DNA from: Bryobacteraceae bacterium
Lineage (GTDB): Bacteria; Acidobacteriota; Terriglobia; Bryobacterales; Bryobacteraceae
DNA length: 6,509 nt
Direction of reading: 5' to 3'
Assembly: GCA_947456995.1 (NCBI GenBank)
Contig: CANGVB010000213.1
Span: forward strand, 1 to 6,509
Positions 5,233-6,509 of this stretch are shown one piece after another. Every line of letters begins with the position of its first letter. Within the stretch, counting starts at the first letter, position 1. The notes under the pieces are model-generated. The model had not been told where the DNA came from. It searched no databases and was given only the letters and a program-made list of their open reading frames with translations. The position numbers and the translations under genes are program-made.

Positions 5233-5298
5233 CCTTTTAGGCAGCTTCACCACCGCCGCATCTTTGCTGTAATGGAATAGGAGGCATAGCGAAACACG

Positions 5299-5781
5299 AT
5301 GGAAGTTGAAATGAAGATCCGCACCCTGATGATGGATCCGGTGACGCAGATGCCGATTGTTGTGTTGCGCGACGCAACCGGCAATTCAATTCTTCCGATC
5401 TGGGTTGGCGTATATGAAGCCAACGCCATTGCTCTTGAGATCGAGAAGATCAATACACCCAGGCCAATGACTCATGACCTGATCAAGACCTTGCTCCACG
5501 GTATGGATGCAAGGGTAGACCGTATCGTTGTCAGCGACCTTAAGGACGACACATTTTTCGCCGTCATCTGGCTTGAGAAAAATGGCGAGTTTATTAGCAT
5601 CGATTCACGCCCGAGTGACGCTCTGGCAATAGCGCTTCGCACAGACTCGCCTATCTTTGTAGACGACAGCGTACTCAAGAATTCGCGGATGAGTTCCAGC
5701 TCGGAAAAAGGCAAAGACGAAGAACTGAAGAAGCTGCTCGAAAATCTCAACGAAGAGGATTTCGGCCGCTACAAAATGTAG
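5299..5781 (+). CDS. Bifunctional nuclease family protein (BFN/DUF151)
   Basis: This 160-residue protein has the full BFN/DUF151 domain (about 3-130). Recognisable blocks are the opening VEMKIRTLMMDPVTQMPIVV, LPIWVGVYEANAIALEIE (32-49), TPRPMTHDLIKTLL (53-66), the signature DSRPSDALAIALR (102-114) and PIFVDD (118-123). The C-terminal tail (about 131-155) is acidic and helical (EELKKLLENLNEED), as is common in bacterial members. The family is named for nuclease activities reported for plant homologues; its role in bacteria is not established, so the substrate here is unknown. The start at 5299 is chosen because relatives begin MEVEMK. AGGAGG (5279-5284) lies 14 bases upstream, longer than ideal, while the ATG at 5311 has GGAAG at a 5-base spacing and is an alternative. 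It follows miaB on the same strand, with no terminator seen between. Confidence 0.93.
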   Translation: MEVEMKIRTLMMDPVTQMPIVVLRDATGNSILPIWVGVYEANAIALEIEKINTPRPMTHDLIKTLLHGMDARVDRIVVSDLKDDTFFAVIWLEKNGEFISIDSRPSDALAIALRTDSPIFVDDSVLKNSRMSSSSEKGKDEELKKLLENLNEEDFGRYKM

Positions 5782-5793
5782 GCCGTTTCGATC

Positions 5794-6093
5794 GTGGAAG
5801 AAATTCTACAAAAACTGGTGGATCATGGAATCCAGTTGCTCCCGGCTGCAGAGCTCACAACTCATTTTGTTTTCGAGCGCGATGGATTCATCGCTCTTGT
5901 AGAGCGGCGCAACAACGGCTTTGGTAACGCAGGCGCTCCCGGCCTACTGTGCCCGCAGGGAATGGCCCAGCTGATTTGGCGCCAGGAGCAAGCCTTTTTC
6001 GTCACCAAAGGGTTTGAGCGCAAAGCTTCACAGGAAGAAGTCGAAAAGCTCCGCAGTTTCGACCAGGACCTCAAGAAATCTTTGTCCAAATAG
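5794..6093 (+). CDS. Small conserved-looking protein of unknown function (99 aa), GTG start
   Basis: This is a 99-residue soluble protein with no signal peptide or membrane segment. It shows a helix (EEILQKLVDHGIQLLP, 2-17), a strand-rich centre with alternating aromatic and charged residues (HFVFERDGFIALVERR, 24-39), a Gly-rich loop (NNGFGNAGAPGLL, 40-52), another strand pair (LIWRQEQAFFVTKGFE, 60-75), and a C-terminal charged helix (80-98). I think similar small proteins follow the bifunctional nuclease in acidobacterial genomes, but I know no function for it. The start chosen is GTG at 5794, 13 bases after the preceding TAG. No ATG in frame offers a better start, and the ribosome site is weak (TAGG), which suggests translational coupling to the nuclease gene. 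Good secondary-structure-like periodicity and tight spacing support it as a real gene. Confidence 0.75.
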   Translation: MEEILQKLVDHGIQLLPAAELTTHFVFERDGFIALVERRNNGFGNAGAPGLLCPQGMAQLIWRQEQAFFVTKGFERKASQEEVEKLRSFDQDLKKSLSK

Positions 6094-6129
6094 TGCGCTC
6101 CGCCCTGGTCTCGATATAGACTCTCGACT

Positions 6130-6509
6130 ATGGACCGAAGAGCATTTCTCGCGACAGGTGTCGCTGCCTCACAACTGAATTCCACCCTGAGCGCACAAGA
6201 CTGGAAACCTGCCGTACCGGCAGCGGAACTCCCCGTTGGAAAGAAGGGCAAGGGCAAGCCCAAACTCGGCACCCAGCACATCTCTGACGATCCCACTCTC
6301 AAGATCCTCAGTGGCCTTGGCGTCAACAACATCTGCAGCAACCTCCCTTCCAAAGTGATGGACGCCAACTGGAGCGTCGACGGCTTGTCCAAATTGCGCG
6401 AACGCGTAGAAGCCCGTGGCATCCGATTGGAAATGGTACCGCTCCCACTCAGTTCTTCGCCTATCGCCCGCGCCGAGTATCCAGACATCCTCATGGGCCG
6501 CAGCCCTCA
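6130..6509 (+). CDS. Tat-exported TIM-barrel protein, mannonate dehydratase-like (5' part)
   Basis: The frame opens at ATG 6130 and runs off the window end, giving 126 residues. It begins with a twin-arginine signal (MDRRAFLATGVAASQL, RRxFL pattern), then a basic linker (GKKGKGKPK, about 36-44), then the start of a TIM-barrel domain: LGTQHISDD (45-53), LKILSGLGVNNICSNLPSK (56-74), NWSVDGLSKLRERVEARGIR (79-98) and LEMVPLPLSSSPIARAEYPD (99-118). These blocks resemble acidobacterial proteins annotated as mannonate dehydratase (UxuA-like, D-mannonate to 2-keto-3-deoxygluconate) or related sugar isomerase/epimerase barrels. The metal-binding and catalytic residues lie outside the window, so activity cannot be judged. 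No Shine-Dalgarno is visible before the ATG. Classical UxuA is cytosolic, so export would be unusual for that enzyme. It begins 36 bases after the preceding gene. Confidence 0.75.
   Translation, partial: MDRRAFLATGVAASQLNSTLSAQDWKPAVPAAELPVGKKGKGKPKLGTQHISDDPTLKILSGLGVNNICSNLPSKVMDANWSVDGLSKLRERVEARGIRLEMVPLPLSSSPIARAEYPDILMGRSP

Noticed and set aside
5232..5242. Hairpin GCCT-TTT-AGGC after miaB as a terminator
   Set aside because: The stem is only 4 bp and no T-run follows.
4519..5253. Minus-strand open frame of 244 codons opposite the 3' half of miaB
   Set aside because: It is antisense to the radical-SAM and TRAM parts of miaB, with no recognisable domain; it results from codon bias in the real gene.
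5862..6494. Minus-strand open frame of 210 codons
   Set aside because: It spans two plus-strand genes with recognisable protein patterns, including the Tat signal and barrel motifs, and has no family resemblance.

Overview
This 6.5-kb window is bacterial chromosomal DNA, densely coding and of moderate GC. I suggest an Acidobacteriota host, possibly of the Solibacter/Bryobacter type. That rests on recognising several gene families I associate with that phylum: a DUF6677-like membrane protein paired with a tiny two-helix membrane protein, a cytosolic HtrA-like/PDZ protein followed by a LuxR-type regulator, miaB next to a bifunctional nuclease, and a Tat-exported mannonate-dehydratase-like protein. 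No 16S rRNA or other taxonomic marker is present, so this is an inference.

Layout. Bases 1-285 (+) are the 3' end of a gene whose product ends in a Gly/Phe/Gln-rich tail with six FGQQ units. Tail-to-tail with it, sharing a CTAG stop palindrome, lies a minus-strand operon read from 1914 down to 282. It encodes an HtrA-like/PDZ protein without a signal peptide that has lost its catalytic His, an unrecognised 68-residue protein with a TTG start, and a LuxR-type regulator with a degenerate receiver. Both junctions are 4-base start/stop overlaps. From a 122-bp divergent spacer, a plus-strand operon (2037-2976) encodes two small integral membrane proteins and one small secreted Pro-rich protein. 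It abuts, stop codon to stop codon, a minus-strand gene (2977-3834) for a secreted repeat-containing protein.

A second divergent spacer (3835-3906) holds a perfect TATAAT. It precedes miaB (tRNA methylthiotransferase), a BFN/DUF151 bifunctional nuclease and a conserved-looking 99-residue protein, all on the plus strand and likely co-transcribed at least in part. The window ends inside a Tat-signal-bearing TIM-barrel protein resembling mannonate dehydratase.

The most unusual element is the 1914-282 operon: a predicted cytosolic pseudoprotease with a PDZ domain, an orphan small protein and a regulator whose receiver lacks key phosphorylation residues. It may be a non-canonical, phosphorylation-independent regulatory module. 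No tRNA, rRNA, CRISPR array, insertion sequence or convincing intrinsic terminator was seen, and no gene-free stretch exceeds 125 bases.
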